Assembly (NCBI GenBank): GCA_019137195.1
Contig: JAGVSR010000148.1
Location: forward strand, 1-64,000
Source: Alphaproteobacteria bacterium
GTDB taxonomy: Bacteria; Pseudomonadota; Alphaproteobacteria; Rhizobiales; Hyphomicrobiaceae
Length of the DNA: 64,000 nt
Direction of reading: 5' to 3'
Part shown: positions 34,709 through 43,713 of the stretch, in pieces
How positions within the stretch are numbered: the first letter of the stretch is position 1
Layout: each line of letters begins with the position of its first letter
Translations under genes and position numbers: made by a program
Notes under the pieces: generated by a model
Seen by the model: only the letters and a program-made list of their open reading frames with translations
What the model was told of the DNA's origin: nothing
Databases searched by the model: none

Positions 34709-35845
34709 ATGCCGCTCGGCGCACCTCCGACCATTTCCGGCGAGCCGGTGCTCCGCCTCGAGCCGACGTCCTGGTCGAGCCTGGAAGGCTGGGCCGAGGA
34801 CGACCATGCTGCGGCCTTGCGTGCGTTCCTCTGCTCGTGCGGACCGGTGCTGGAGGCGGCAGCCAAAGGCTCCGGCGCGGGGCGGACGACGCCTCCGGAA
34901 GCGCTCCTAGCCGTTTGCCGGCGGGTGCTCGCAACGGCTGGCCAAAGTTCGATCGACGGCACGGCGGCGCGGCAGCTCTTCGAGACGGAATTCGTGCCGC
35001 ATGCTGTCCACCATGACGGGCCGGCCGGGCTTCTCACGGCCTATTACGAGCCGGTGCTCGACGGATCGCGCGAGAAGACCGGCCGCTTCCGGATACCGGT
35101 CTTCAGGCGGCCGCCGGACCTCGTAAACATGATGGAGGAAAGCGAACGGGCGTCGGCGGGCCAGCGCCTGACGCACATGCGGCAGACCAACTGCGGCCTT
35201 CTTCCCTATCCGACGCGAGCCGACATCGAGCAGGGCATGCTCGCCTGGCAGGGCCTCGAGCTCCTGTGGCTCGAGGACGAGGTCGACACGTTCTTCATGC
35301 ACATTCAGGGATCGGGACGCATCCGATTTCCGGACGGAAGCCTCGTCCGTATCACCTACGACGGCAAGAACGGACATCCCTACACCTCGGTTGGCCGGTA
35401 TCTTATCGATGCCGGTCTCTTTCCGGCCAACGAGATGTCGCTCGACGCGCTCAAGGCCTGGCTCAAGGCAGATCCGGTGCGGGGCCGTGACGCGATGTGG
35501 CAGAACAAGAGCTTCGTGTTCTTCCGCGAACTTTCCGGTGCCGAGGACGGGGCGCCGCTCGGTGTGCTCCATATTCCCTTGAGCGACGGGCGAAGCCTCG
35601 CCGTCGACACGGCCTATCACGCCATCGGCACGCCCATCTTCGTCACCGCTCCGGATCTGAGACATGCCGGGGGCGGACGTACCGGCTTCCGGCGGCTCAT
35701 GATCGCCCAGGACGTGGGTTCGGCCATTCGGGGACCAGAGCGCGGCGATCTTTATTTCGGCTCCGGTCCTGACGCCGGAGCGTTGGCTGGCATCACCAAG
35801 CATGGTGGTAGCTTCACAGTGCTGGTGGCGCAGGAGCGGTCATGA
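34709..35845 (+). CDS. mltA: Membrane-bound lytic murein transglycosylase A
   Basis: Peptidoglycan lytic transglycosylase with the MltA barrel and 3D domains; 378 aa from the ATG at 34709. LLTAYYEPVLDGS, FMHIQGSGRIRFPDG and the C-terminal catalytic-aspartate region RLMIAQDVGSAIRGPERGD are the family's signature motifs, with the active aspartate in AQDVGSAI. No signal peptide or lipobox is visible from 34709 nor from the TTG at 34646, which is odd for a periplasmic enzyme. The start is therefore uncertain and may lie elsewhere. The stop overlaps the Smr gene start as ATGA. Confidence 0.92.
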   Translation: MPLGAPPTISGEPVLRLEPTSWSSLEGWAEDDHAAALRAFLCSCGPVLEAAAKGSGAGRTTPPEALLAVCRRVLATAGQSSIDGTAARQLFETEFVPHAVHHDGPAGLLTAYYEPVLDGSREKTGRFRIPVFRRPPDLVNMMEESERASAGQRLTHMRQTNCGLLPYPTRADIEQGMLAWQGLELLWLEDEVDTFFMHIQGSGRIRFPDGSLVRITYDGKNGHPYTSVGRYLIDAGLFPANEMSLDALKAWLKADPVRGRDAMWQNKSFVFFRELSGAEDGAPLGVLHIPLSDGRSLAVDTAYHAIGTPIFVTAPDLRHAGGGRTGFRRLMIAQDVGSAIRGPERGDLYFGSGPDAGALAGITKHGGSFTVLVAQERS

Positions 35846-36501
35846 AGAAGCCGCAGCACCCACCGGCCGGGCGCCGTGGCGGGCACCTGTCGGAAGAGGA
35901 TCAGGCTGTCTGGCGCGGCACGGCGGAAACGCTCGAGCCTTTGAAGCGTGCCAAAGGGCGGGTGCATCACGCGATCGACGGCCACGGTGCCGCTGCGGTC
36001 GCCATGGCGAAGAGACGCGGGGCCGAGCATCACGATCGCAACGCCGGGCGGGCCGCGTCGGGACATGGGTCCGGCAAACAGCAGCCGAAGCCGCTCGAGG
36101 CTCCCGTGAACACGCCCCCTCCGCTGGCCGATTTCGACAGGAAGCGCGTCAAGAAGCTCGCGCGCGGCCGCGATGAGATCGAGGCCCGGATCGATCTGCA
36201 CGGGATGCGGCAGGCCGAGGCGCACGCGGCACTGAAGCGGTTTCTGGCACAGTGCCATCACAACGGGCTCAGAATGGTGCTCGTCATCACAGGCAAAGGG
36301 ACGCCCAATCGTGCCGCGCGCGACGACGATCACGATTTCGGATTCCTGCGACCGGAGCCCGGTGTGCTGAGACGCAGCGTGCCGCAGTGGCTTGCGGAGC
36401 CGCAGCTGAGGCAAATTGTGGTGAGCTTCACGCCCGCTTCCGCTCGACATGGCGGAGAGGGGGCATACTACGTGCATCTGCGGAGGGGAAACAATCAGTG
36501 A
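35842..36501 (+). CDS. Smr-domain protein
   Basis: A 219-aa protein with a C-terminal Smr (small MutS-related) domain, usually a nuclease or nucleic-acid-binding module. The domain covers residues 115-215 and shows the IDLHGMRQAEAHAAL motif, the VLVITGKGTPN loop and the terminal GEGAYYVHLRR strand. The first 110 residues are basic and probably unstructured (His/Gly/Lys-rich). It overlaps mltA by 4 bp; the mltA-smr pair is standard in Hyphomicrobiales, although no functional link is established. Confidence 0.93.
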   Translation: MKKPQHPPAGRRGGHLSEEDQAVWRGTAETLEPLKRAKGRVHHAIDGHGAAAVAMAKRRGAEHHDRNAGRAASGHGSGKQQPKPLEAPVNTPPPLADFDRKRVKKLARGRDEIEARIDLHGMRQAEAHAALKRFLAQCHHNGLRMVLVITGKGTPNRAARDDDHDFGFLRPEPGVLRRSVPQWLAEPQLRQIVVSFTPASARHGGEGAYYVHLRRGNNQ

Positions 36502-36502
36502 C

Positions 36503-36526
36503 GAGGAACGATGGACGTCGTTCCTC
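36503..36526. terminator. Hairpin between convergent genes
   Basis: GAGGAACGA (36503-36511) and TCGTTCCTC (36518-36526) form a perfect 9-bp stem with a 6-nt loop in the 30-bp gap between the Smr gene and the leftward gene at 36532. It probably serves both transcripts. Confidence 0.6.
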
Positions 36527-36531
36527 TTACT

Positions 36532-37140
36532 TCATGCCTCGATCTTGTGCTTTTTCAACTCGCGCACGAGGGTGACGAGGCGGTCGGCGATCTCGCAGCC
36601 CATGTCGACGGAAGCCTTGAGAGTCGCGCGAGTCTGGATCAGCTTGTTCAAGCGGTCCTGAGCCTCACCGAACCCATAGAAGAGCTCCTCGGGGGCGTTG
36701 ATCTCGCCGTCCTCGACCGCACACATGACGTCGAAGGCGTTTTGCGAGGCGAGCACCAGCATGCTTGCGACGTCGTTCATGAGCTGGTGGTAGAGACGGC
36801 TCGCGTCTGCATCGACGCGCGGTCCATGCACACCGAACTTGAGGGGCGAGGAGCCTTGGCCGCCTTCGCCGGCGAAGAGCTTCGGATTTCTCTGGAAGCG
36901 GCGGAAGATCTCAGCAAGGCCCAGGCAGCAGGTCTCGAGATCGCGCAGCGCGGTGCCCGCCTTGCGCTTGGGGCGAGCGCGCTCGCCGTTTCGCTCCTGA
37001 GCGACCCAGACGATGGCAGCGATCGAGGAGATGGCGCCAAGCGCAGCCAAGGCCGGCAGCACGATCGCGAACGGATCGGGCGCGATGCGGCTGGCGTTCT
37101 CCGCCTCGTCCGTCTCGGCGCCCTGTCTCGGTTTCTTCAT
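36532..37140 (-). CDS. Single-span membrane protein of unknown function
   Basis: A 202-aa protein that I do not recognise. After a polar N-terminus of about 22 residues there is one hydrophobic helix (residues 23-46, DPFAIVLPALAALGAISSIA), leaving a C-terminal soluble domain of about 155 residues. That domain is helical with Leu-rich heptads (LRDLETCCLGLAEIFRRFQ; LYHQLMNDVASMLVLASQN; ELFYGFGEAQDRLNKLI). It contains a CC pair and a late cysteine. It is convergent with the Smr gene and 90 bp from the acyltransferase gene. It could be an anchored sensor or scaffold; nothing more can be said. Confidence 0.72.
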   Translation of the reverse strand: MKKPRQGAETDEAENASRIAPDPFAIVLPALAALGAISSIAAIVWVAQERNGERARPKRKAGTALRDLETCCLGLAEIFRRFQRNPKLFAGEGGQGSSPLKFGVHGPRVDADASRLYHQLMNDVASMLVLASQNAFDVMCAVEDGEINAPEELFYGFGEAQDRLNKLIQTRATLKASVDMGCEIADRLVTLVRELKKHKIEA

Positions 37141-37230
37141 GCCTCGGATCCAGCCGGTTTCATCGCCAAGGACCCGCCCCGCGACGATCCTTCATTGGAC
37201 CAAGACAAGGGCCAGCACAAGGCTCGCGCC

Positions 37231-39222
37231 TCAGTGGTCCCGCGGCAATAGAGGCCCGAAGACCGGCGCCAAAGTCGCGGCAAAGCTGGCGGTGAGGTGG
37301 TGGGTGTCTCGCATGACGATCGAGCCGTTGGCTACCACGCGGCAGAGGCCGTTCGGACAGATGGCACCGTTCAGGTCGATCACCTCTCCCTTGCTTCCCG
37401 GGGGCAGAACGGGGGCGAATGAGCCTGACTGACGGTCGAGCGGCCAATGACAGCCGGGGAGGGTGAGGCTTGCGCCGCCGTGACCCAGGCAACGGATAGG
37501 CGTCGAGGCGAAGTGCGGCGTGTCCTTCAACACGTAGACCCGATCCGCGGCCTCGGTGAGCTTGCCGACCGTGACGCCGATCGCGTGCTGGAAGCGGGTC
37601 GCGATCTCGTCCGGTGTGCCCGGCAGCTCCATGACGTCCGCAGTGAGGTAGTAGTCGTAGTAGGAAGCCAGAAAGACAGCGGACGGCTTCAGGTCCTCAA
37701 TCTCCTTCCATACCGCGGCACGCCAGGCATGGCAGTCGTCGTAGACCCGGCGTCGCTTGATGTCGCGCACTCCGATGTCGAACGGCGGGCAGGTGCTCTT
37801 GGTCCGCGAAAGGAGACGCAGTCCGGCATCGGCTGCGGCCTTGTCGAGCCCAGGAAGAAACTGGGCGGCGTGGGAATCGCCGAGGAGGACGATGGCTCTC
37901 GTGCCATCCACTTTGCCATAGGCGCAGGGTGCGTGCGCGGTGCCCTTGAAGCTCAGGTGGCAACCGTCGCGATAGGATCGCGGGTTGTCGTCTTTGAGCT
38001 CGTCCAGCGACAGGCGCCGTCCGTCGGGAAGCTCGATCTGCGCGTTGGTCCCGAGCCAGGCTACGCCGGCAGCCGCCACAAGGGCGGTCGACGACATAAG
38101 AGTTCCGATGCCAAGGGACAGGAGCCGGGAGCGGACGAGCGCAGGTCTGAACCGGATCGGGTTCTCGATCAGCTCCTGCGTGATGACGGCGAGGGCGAAC
38201 GAAATGGCGATGAGAGCCATACGCTGGGCGGGACGTTCCACGGGCAGCCAGATAGCGCCGAGGGTCAGGACAGGCCAGTGCCATAGGTACCAGGCGTAGG
38301 AGTAGCGTCCGGCGAAGGCGAGGGCCTGGAGCGGAGCCGTCGCGAGCGCGGACCGCTCGAGGTGGGGCTCGCGTGCGGCGAATATGATCGCCGCGGCTCC
38401 GAGTGTCGGCACAAGGGCGACCCAGCCGGGATAGATCGTGTCGGCCGACAGCATGGCAAGGGCGGCCGTGATGAGCGCCATGCCCACTAAGGCGATCAGG
38501 CGGCGCAGGCTCTCATTCTTGGCGGCGGCCAGCTCGCACGAGGCCGCGACGAGACCGCCGGTCATCAGCTGCCAGGCGCGGGCGCCGGTGTGAAAGAAGG
38601 CCAGAGGCTGGTCGGCGGCTGTGAGATAGAGGCACCAGGCGAAGGACGCGAGCCATAGGAGCGCGATCGTCAACACCGGCCACCGCTGGTCGGGCCGCGA
38701 CTGCGACACTCGCCTCCCTATCCAGGCAGCAGACAACAGGAGGAGAGGGAACAGTATGTAGAATTGCTCCTCGATGCTGAGCGACCAGTAGTGAAGGACG
38801 AGGCTCGGCGGCTCGCCTTCTGCGAGGTAGTCGACGGACCGCGCGGCCAGACGCCAGTTCAGGACATAAAGCGCGGCGGCGCCGACGTCGCGATAGAGGT
38901 CCCTGAAGTCGACGGGCGAGATGGTGAGGGCGGCGACCGCCGATGTCGCAACGAGGACGAGGCACGCGGCCGGCAGGATGCGTCGGGTGCGCCGGGCCCA
39001 GAACTCGAGGAGGTCGATGCGGCCCGTGGCATTCAGGTCGCGGAGCAGAATGCCGGTGATGAGGAAGCCAGAGATGACGAAGAAGATGTCGACGCCGACA
39101 TATCCACCCGGCAGCAGGCCCGGCCAGGCATGGAAGAGCACGACGGATAGCACAGCAACGCCACGTAGGCATTCGATGTCGGCACGAAAGCCGGCAGCGC
39201 GGTGATGGGAGGTGGTTAGCAT
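37231..39222 (-). CDS. Acyltransferase-3 family protein with C-terminal SGNH domain
   Basis: A 663-aa membrane O-acyltransferase of the OafA/YrhL type that acetylates cell-surface glycans. Residues 10-370 hold about ten helices with the family start RADIECLRGVAVLSVVLFHA (the RxxxxR-V-L-FH motif, catalytic His in FHAW), GGYVGVDIFFVISGFLI and SLSIEEQFYILFPLLLL. Residues 420-660 form a periplasmic SGNH hydrolase domain: block I VLLGDSHAAQFLPGL contains the catalytic serine, and block V DTHHLTASFA the histidine. Both halves look functional. Substrate may be LPS O-antigen, exopolysaccharide or peptidoglycan. Its neighbour at 39241 is a methyltransferase with an 18-bp gap, suggesting a glycan-decoration pair. 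Confidence 0.93.
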   Translation of the reverse strand: MLTTSHHRAAGFRADIECLRGVAVLSVVLFHAWPGLLPGGYVGVDIFFVISGFLITGILLRDLNATGRIDLLEFWARRTRRILPAACLVLVATSAVAALTISPVDFRDLYRDVGAAALYVLNWRLAARSVDYLAEGEPPSLVLHYWSLSIEEQFYILFPLLLLSAAWIGRRVSQSRPDQRWPVLTIALLWLASFAWCLYLTAADQPLAFFHTGARAWQLMTGGLVAASCELAAAKNESLRRLIALVGMALITAALAMLSADTIYPGWVALVPTLGAAAIIFAAREPHLERSALATAPLQALAFAGRYSYAWYLWHWPVLTLGAIWLPVERPAQRMALIAISFALAVITQELIENPIRFRPALVRSRLLSLGIGTLMSSTALVAAAGVAWLGTNAQIELPDGRRLSLDELKDDNPRSYRDGCHLSFKGTAHAPCAYGKVDGTRAIVLLGDSHAAQFLPGLDKAAADAGLRLLSRTKSTCPPFDIGVRDIKRRRVYDDCHAWRAAVWKEIEDLKPSAVFLASYYDYYLTADVMELPGTPDEIATRFQHAIGVTVGKLTEAADRVYVLKDTPHFASTPIRCLGHGGASLTLPGCHWPLDRQSGSFAPVLPPGSKGEVIDLNGAICPNGLCRVVANGSIVMRDTHHLTASFAATLAPVFGPLLPRDH

Positions 39223-39240
39223 CGACCCATCCTCGCTGCT

Positions 39241-40068
39241 TCAGGTAGCGCCGTCGGCGCTTTCGAAGCCCATGAAGGCGCTGCGCGGCTGACCGTTGTC
39301 GAGTATGCGCGCATGACGGAGCCGCGTTGCCGCGCCTCGCGGCAGCTCGATTACGAAGCGCTCGAAGCTGAAGAGCAGCTGACGAAAGCGCTTGAGTGTG
39401 TCTCCGGCGGGGTTCTTGGCGATGACGAAGGTCGGGAAATGCTCGACCGTAATGGCCGCGAGCAGGTAACCCGTCTCGCGGGTGAACGTCTCGACGGCCT
39501 CGACGACGCCGTACTTGGCGTTGCGGGCGGAGGCGTGGGCGGCGAAGTCGTGGCCGAGGATCAGCCCGTCGGGCGCGACCTTGGGTGCCCACAGGCGCAG
39601 GTCCTCGAGGCAGGCCTCGTAGCTGTGATTGGCGTCGATGAAGACCCAGTCGAAGAAGCCGTCCTCGAACTCCTTGACAGCGTCGGCCGAGAACTTGCGC
39701 AGGACGCGGCATTCGCGGCCCGGCCTCGACGATGCGAACTTCCTCGTGACATCCGCGAAGCGGCGGTCCTGCTCTGTCTGGGCCGCATTATTGGTGTCGC
39801 CGAAGTAGACCGCCTCCTCCTGCTGGCACCACGGGTCGACGAGGGCCATGAAGGACGGTTTCACGACGGCGCGGAGCTCGGCCGAGAAATGGCCCCGGGC
39901 GACGCCGACCTCGGCAATACGGGCGTGCGAGGGAAGATAGCGCAACAGGCGGTCGCGCTGCATGGGGAGGACGAGCGTGCCCCTGGCTTCAAGCGCACTC
40001 TGGTCGCCGGCATCGAGGCGGTACTTGATCGGACTCGTCCAGCGTGAGCGATTGAGGACGCCGATCAT
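39241..40068 (-). CDS. Class I SAM-dependent methyltransferase
   Basis: A 275-aa methyltransferase of the Methyltransf_24-like group often found with surface-polysaccharide genes. Motif I is IAEVGVARGHFSAEL near residue 51. LVDPW (motif II) and the acidic FDWVFIDANHSYEACLEDL (motif IV region) follow; GLILGHDF lies after them. The C-terminal 60 residues contain an Arg/Phe-rich segment of unknown role. It precedes the acyltransferase gene by 18 bp on the same strand and is 79 bp downstream of sdhA. Substrate unknown; O-methylation of a sugar is a guess from context. Confidence 0.85.
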   Translation of the reverse strand: MIGVLNRSRWTSPIKYRLDAGDQSALEARGTLVLPMQRDRLLRYLPSHARIAEVGVARGHFSAELRAVVKPSFMALVDPWCQQEEAVYFGDTNNAAQTEQDRRFADVTRKFASSRPGRECRVLRKFSADAVKEFEDGFFDWVFIDANHSYEACLEDLRLWAPKVAPDGLILGHDFAAHASARNAKYGVVEAVETFTRETGYLLAAITVEHFPTFVIAKNPAGDTLKRFRQLLFSFERFVIELPRGAATRLRHARILDNGQPRSAFMGFESADGAT

Positions 40069-40147
40069 GCCAATTCCTTTTCATGCATATCCGGCTCACT
40101 TGCGGCGGGTGTCGGATTCTGTGGATCCGATACCCATCGCCGAGCAA

Positions 40148-42001
40148 TCAGTACACGCGCGCCTTGGGCTTAATATAGCCGATGTCATTGGTGAGCGTGA
40201 ACTCGTGGACCGAGCGGGCATCCAGGCGAACGGCCTTGGCAACATCGTCGGCAAAGGCGAGCGTGTGCTTCATCCAGTTGGCGTCGTCGCGGCTCGGGAA
40301 GTCCTCACGGGCGTGGGCGCCGCGGCTTTCCTTGCGCGCTTCTGCGCCAGCAACGGTGACGGCGGCCTGCGAGATCAGGTTGTCGTACTCGAGCGTCTCG
40401 ATGAGGTCCGAGTTCCAGGTGAGCGAGCGGTCGGTGACGCGGATGTCGTCGCTTCCCTTCCAGATCTCGGCGATCTTGTCGACGCCTTCCTTCAGGACCG
40501 GGCCGTCACGGAACACGGCGCAGTTGTTCTGCATCACCCTCTGCATGGCCAAGCGGAGGGTCGCGGTCGGCGTCGAGCCCTTGGCGTTGCGGAAGCGGTC
40601 GAGGCGGGCCAGCGTGCGCTCGGTCGAGGCTGCGTCTGGCTCCGGCTGGGCGGTACCTTTCTCGACAGTCGCGGCGCAGCGGAGCGCCGCGGCACGGCCG
40701 AAGACGACGAGGTCGATGAGCGAGTTCGAGCCCAGGCGGTTGGCGCCGTGAACGGAGACGCAGGCAGCCTCGCCGACGGCGAGCAGACCGGGGACGACGG
40801 CGTCCTCACCAGCGCTATTCTTTGTGAGCACCTCACCGTGGAAGTTCGTGGGAATGCCGCCCATGTTGTAGTGAACCGTCGGCAGCACAGGGATCGGCTG
40901 GCGGCGAAGGTCGACGCCGGCAAAGACCTTCGCGCTCTCGGTAATGCCGGGCAGGCGCTCGGCCAGGATCTTCGGGTCCAGGTGGTCGAGGTGGAGGTAG
41001 CAGTGGTCCTGGCCCGGCCCGACGCCGCGACCCTCACGGATCTCGATGGTCATCGATCGTGAGACGACGTCGCGGGAGGCGAGATCCTTGGCGTGCGGTG
41101 CGTAGCGCTCCATGAAGCGCTCGCCGTTGCCGTTGGTGAGATAGCCGCCCTCGCCGCGCGCACCCTCGGTGATGAGCACGCCGGCACCGTAAATGCCGGT
41201 CGGGTGGAACTGCACGAACTCCATGTCCTGGAGCGGCAGGCCTGCGCGCAGCACCATGGCGTTGCCGTCACCGGTGCAGGTGTGGGCGGACGTGCAGGAG
41301 AAGTAGGCGCGCCCGTAGCCGCCGGTCGCGAGCACGGTGCGCTTGGCGCGGAAGCGGTGGATGCTTCCGTCCTCCATGCACATGGCGATGACGCCGCGGC
41401 AGGCACCTTCGGCATCCATCAGGAGGTCGAGGGCAAAATACTCGACGAAGAACTCGGCGGAATAGCGCAGCGACTGGCCGTAAAGCGTGTGCAGCATGGC
41501 GTGGCCGGTGCGGTCGGCGGCGGCGCAGGTACGCTGCACGGGCGGACCCTCGCCATACTCGGTCGTATGGCCGCCGAAGGGGCGCTGGTAGATCTTGCCC
41601 TCCTCGGTGCGGGTGAAGGGCATGCCGTAGTGCTCGAGCTCGTAGACGGCTTCGGGAGCCTGGCGGCAGAGATACTCGATGGCGTCCTGGTCGCCGAGCC
41701 AGTCGGAGCCCTTGACGGTGTCGTACATGTGCCAGCGCCAGTCGTCGGGACCCATGTTGCCGAGCGAGGCAGCGATGCCGCCCTGGGCGGCGACGGTGTG
41801 CGAGCGGGTGGGGAATACCTTGGTGATGCAGGCCGTCTTGAGGCCGGCCTCGGCGGCGCCGAGGGTAGCGCGCAGGCCCGCGCCGCCGGCACCGACGACG
41901 ATGACATCGTAGGTGTGGTCGATCAGAGGATAGGTGGTGCCGTTGATCGAGAACGCGTTCCTTGCGCCGCCCGAGGACTTGCCGTTCGCTGGTGCCGCCA
42001 T
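40148..42001 (-). CDS. sdhA: Succinate dehydrogenase flavoprotein subunit
   Basis: Catalytic subunit of respiratory complex II, oxidising succinate to fumarate; 617 aa. The FAD fold [15 protein letters not shown], the covalent-FAD histidine in [13 protein letters not shown], the active-site [26 protein letters not shown], and [18 protein letters not shown] are intact, and the protein ends PKARVY as typical. It follows sdhD by 6 bp. The iron-sulfur gene sdhB, normally directly after sdhA, is not present; a methyltransferase gene lies there instead. Confidence 0.98.
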   Translation of the reverse strand: MAAPANGKSSGGARNAFSINGTTYPLIDHTYDVIVVGAGGAGLRATLGAAEAGLKTACITKVFPTRSHTVAAQGGIAASLGNMGPDDWRWHMYDTVKGSDWLGDQDAIEYLCRQAPEAVYELEHYGMPFTRTEEGKIYQRPFGGHTTEYGEGPPVQRTCAAADRTGHAMLHTLYGQSLRYSAEFFVEYFALDLLMDAEGACRGVIAMCMEDGSIHRFRAKRTVLATGGYGRAYFSCTSAHTCTGDGNAMVLRAGLPLQDMEFVQFHPTGIYGAGVLITEGARGEGGYLTNGNGERFMERYAPHAKDLASRDVVSRSMTIEIREGRGVGPGQDHCYLHLDHLDPKILAERLPGITESAKVFAGVDLRRQPIPVLPTVHYNMGGIPTNFHGEVLTKNSAGEDAVVPGLLAVGEAACVSVHGANRLGSNSLIDLVVFGRAAALRCAATVEKGTAQPEPDAASTERTLARLDRFRNAKGSTPTATLRLAMQRVMQNNCAVFRDGPVLKEGVDKIAEIWKGSDDIRVTDRSLTWNSDLIETLEYDNLISQAAVTVAGAEARKESRGAHAREDFPSRDDANWMKHTLAFADDVAKAVRLDARSVHEFTLTNDIGYIKPKARVY

Positions 42002-42007
42002 GGGGCG

Positions 42008-42388
42008 TTAGACTCCGAGGGAAAGCTTCAGCACCGCGAAGACCAGGGCGGCACCGACGGAAGTTGCGAAAAAGGTGTTGAGCAAGAGGGTGGCGATTCT
42101 CGTGCCCTCGCCGTGGACGTAATCCTCGATGATGACCTGCATGCCGAGCTTCATGTGGATTGCGGCCGAGAGGGCGAGCAGGATCAGCGGCACGGCGACG
42201 ACCGGGCTACCGAGCGCGGTCTTGAGGGCGGCGTGGTCGGAACCGGCGTGCTCGACGAGGAAGGCAACGAGGAAGCCCGTGAGGACGAGGTTGGCGACCG
42301 CAGTCACGCGGCTCTTCCAGAAGTGATCAGTCCCCTCCTTGGCCGAGCCGAGGTGGCGGACGTTCTTCATGGGCGTGCGGAGTGTCAT
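42008..42388 (-). CDS. sdhD: Succinate dehydrogenase membrane anchor subunit
   Basis: Hydrophobic membrane anchor of complex II, 126 aa from the ATG at 42388 (MTLRTPMKNVRHLGSAKEG). It has three transmembrane helices. The heme-binding region is SAAIHMKLGMQVIIEDYVHG, with the conserved histidine in AAIHMK and the D-Y pair that contacts quinone. The start at 42433 would overlap sdhC heavily and is rejected. It abuts the sdhC stop at 42390 and precedes sdhA. Confidence 0.95.
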   Translation of the reverse strand: MTLRTPMKNVRHLGSAKEGTDHFWKSRVTAVANLVLTGFLVAFLVEHAGSDHAALKTALGSPVVAVPLILLALSAAIHMKLGMQVIIEDYVHGEGTRIATLLLNTFFATSVGAALVFAVLKLSLGV

Positions 42389-42389
42389 G

Positions 42390-42821
42390 TCAGAGGCCTC
42401 CCCGCGAGGCGACGACGTAGCCCCAGACCGCACCAGTGAGGGCGAGCGAGCCCAGGAGCGTCATCCAGGACATCCTATCGACGGTCTTGAGGTCATAGCC
42501 ATGGATGCTGTCCCAGATGAAGTGGCGGATGCCGCCAAGGGCGTGGTTGAACAGCGCCCACGTGTAGCCGATGAGCACGAGCTTGCCGAGGACGGTGTTG
42601 AAGAGACCATTGACGGTGTCGAATGCCTCGGGGCCGATGGCGGCAGACACGAGCCAAGCCGCCAGCAGGAGGGTGCCGAAATAGAGCGCCGCGCCCGTCA
42701 TCCGGTGCATGATCGACATGAACATGCTGATGGTCATCCGGTAGACTTGCAGGTGCGGCGACAGCGGTCGCTCGACGGGCTGGCTCGCCAGTGCGCCGGA
42801 TGCGGATTTTGCCTCGGCCAT
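42390..42821 (-). CDS. sdhC: Succinate dehydrogenase cytochrome b556 subunit
   Basis: Second membrane subunit of complex II, 143 aa from the ATG at 42821 (MAEAKSASGAL), preceded by GGGAGG. The PLSPHLQVYR motif and the first helix signature SIMHRMTGAALYFG (SDH cytochrome b signature) are present. HALGGIRHFIWDSIHG carries the heme-ligand histidine. It is first in sdhC-sdhD-sdhA; the presumed promoter lies within 42822-43045. Confidence 0.95.
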   Translation of the reverse strand: MAEAKSASGALASQPVERPLSPHLQVYRMTISMFMSIMHRMTGAALYFGTLLLAAWLVSAAIGPEAFDTVNGLFNTVLGKLVLIGYTWALFNHALGGIRHFIWDSIHGYDLKTVDRMSWMTLLGSLALTGAVWGYVVASRGGL

Positions 42822-43045
42822 CAGGCCTCCCCCCGGGATTTGTTTGGTCAAGTCTGCTTCTTAGCCGCTCCATTCCCGCCCGGCAATTCGGCCTTGGCCC
42901 GCGGCGCCGTGACATGACGCCCCCGGGAGAAGGGGGCGTGCGCAACCGGGCACGATGGCTTGACCAAGATCTGGGCAGGCGGGGTCGTCTCGCTGGCTCG
43001 GCCGTATCCTCAATTCGGAGGGGCGATATGAATCGAGTCCACGGA

Positions 43046-43495
43046 CTAGAATACCGTCCGGCTTGCCTTGGATAGCTTGAAGCCGTGGCGCTTGGCGTTG
43101 AAGCAGGTGAGACCCGAGGTCTCCGAGGTGCAGGTGAAGCCGCCCTGCTGCCAAGTTTGGCCGTACTGCAGCACCGGGTTCGACTCGTTGTACACCGTGT
43201 CGCCGATGCAGATGAGGTGCCCGGTAATGTCGGTCGAGGAGACGTTGAACGAGCGGCCCCACTCTCCGTCGCAGAACTTGGGTTTGGCCGGCAACGGGCC
43301 GTCGATCGTCTGCATGTCACAGCGCAGGCTCGGAGCTGCCGGGGGCTCGTCCATGGAGCCGTCGTAGTACTGGCAATGGATGTTGCCCGACGGTGTGCGG
43401 AAGCCAATCAGGGTCGTGTCGCCCGCTTTGGCTATGATGCTCGCGAATGCAAGGCACGCTGCGGCAATGCTCAGCGATAGGCCTAGGCGTCGCAT
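43046..43495 (-). CDS. Secreted cysteine-rich protein, DUF6636-like
   Basis: A 149-aa exported protein of unknown function. The first 24 residues are a signal peptide (SLSIAAACLAFASIIAKAG). The mature domain has six cysteines in a pattern that suggests three disulfides, with GFRTPSGNIHCQYYD near its start and TSETSGLTCFNAKRHGF at the end; GFxTPSGNIxC ... GFxxSRA-type motifs characterise DUF6636/related families. Here the ending is HGFKLSKASRTVF. It is a single-gene unit between sdhC and the SodC-like gene. Confidence in the family is moderate. Confidence 0.8.
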   Translation of the reverse strand: MRRLGLSLSIAAACLAFASIIAKAGDTTLIGFRTPSGNIHCQYYDGSMDEPPAAPSLRCDMQTIDGPLPAKPKFCDGEWGRSFNVSSTDITGHLICIGDTVYNESNPVLQYGQTWQQGGFTCTSETSGLTCFNAKRHGFKLSKASRTVF

Positions 43496-43713
43496 GGGGT
43501 GCCTCCTCCGGTCAATTGGAACGGCTTGTCGGGCATCACCTTAGGCGAGCCCCGGCGCCGAGAGAATGCTGTCGGTCAAACGGTTGCTGGAGCCCTAACG
43601 CGGCTCGCCTTCGCAATATTTTGCCGCGGGGAGGAGGACTGTCTTGTGGCGCCTGCGATCGACGCAGCCGAGGCGGGGCGCCGGTTCCGACCTGGAGCAC
43701 CGGCCACGGATCC

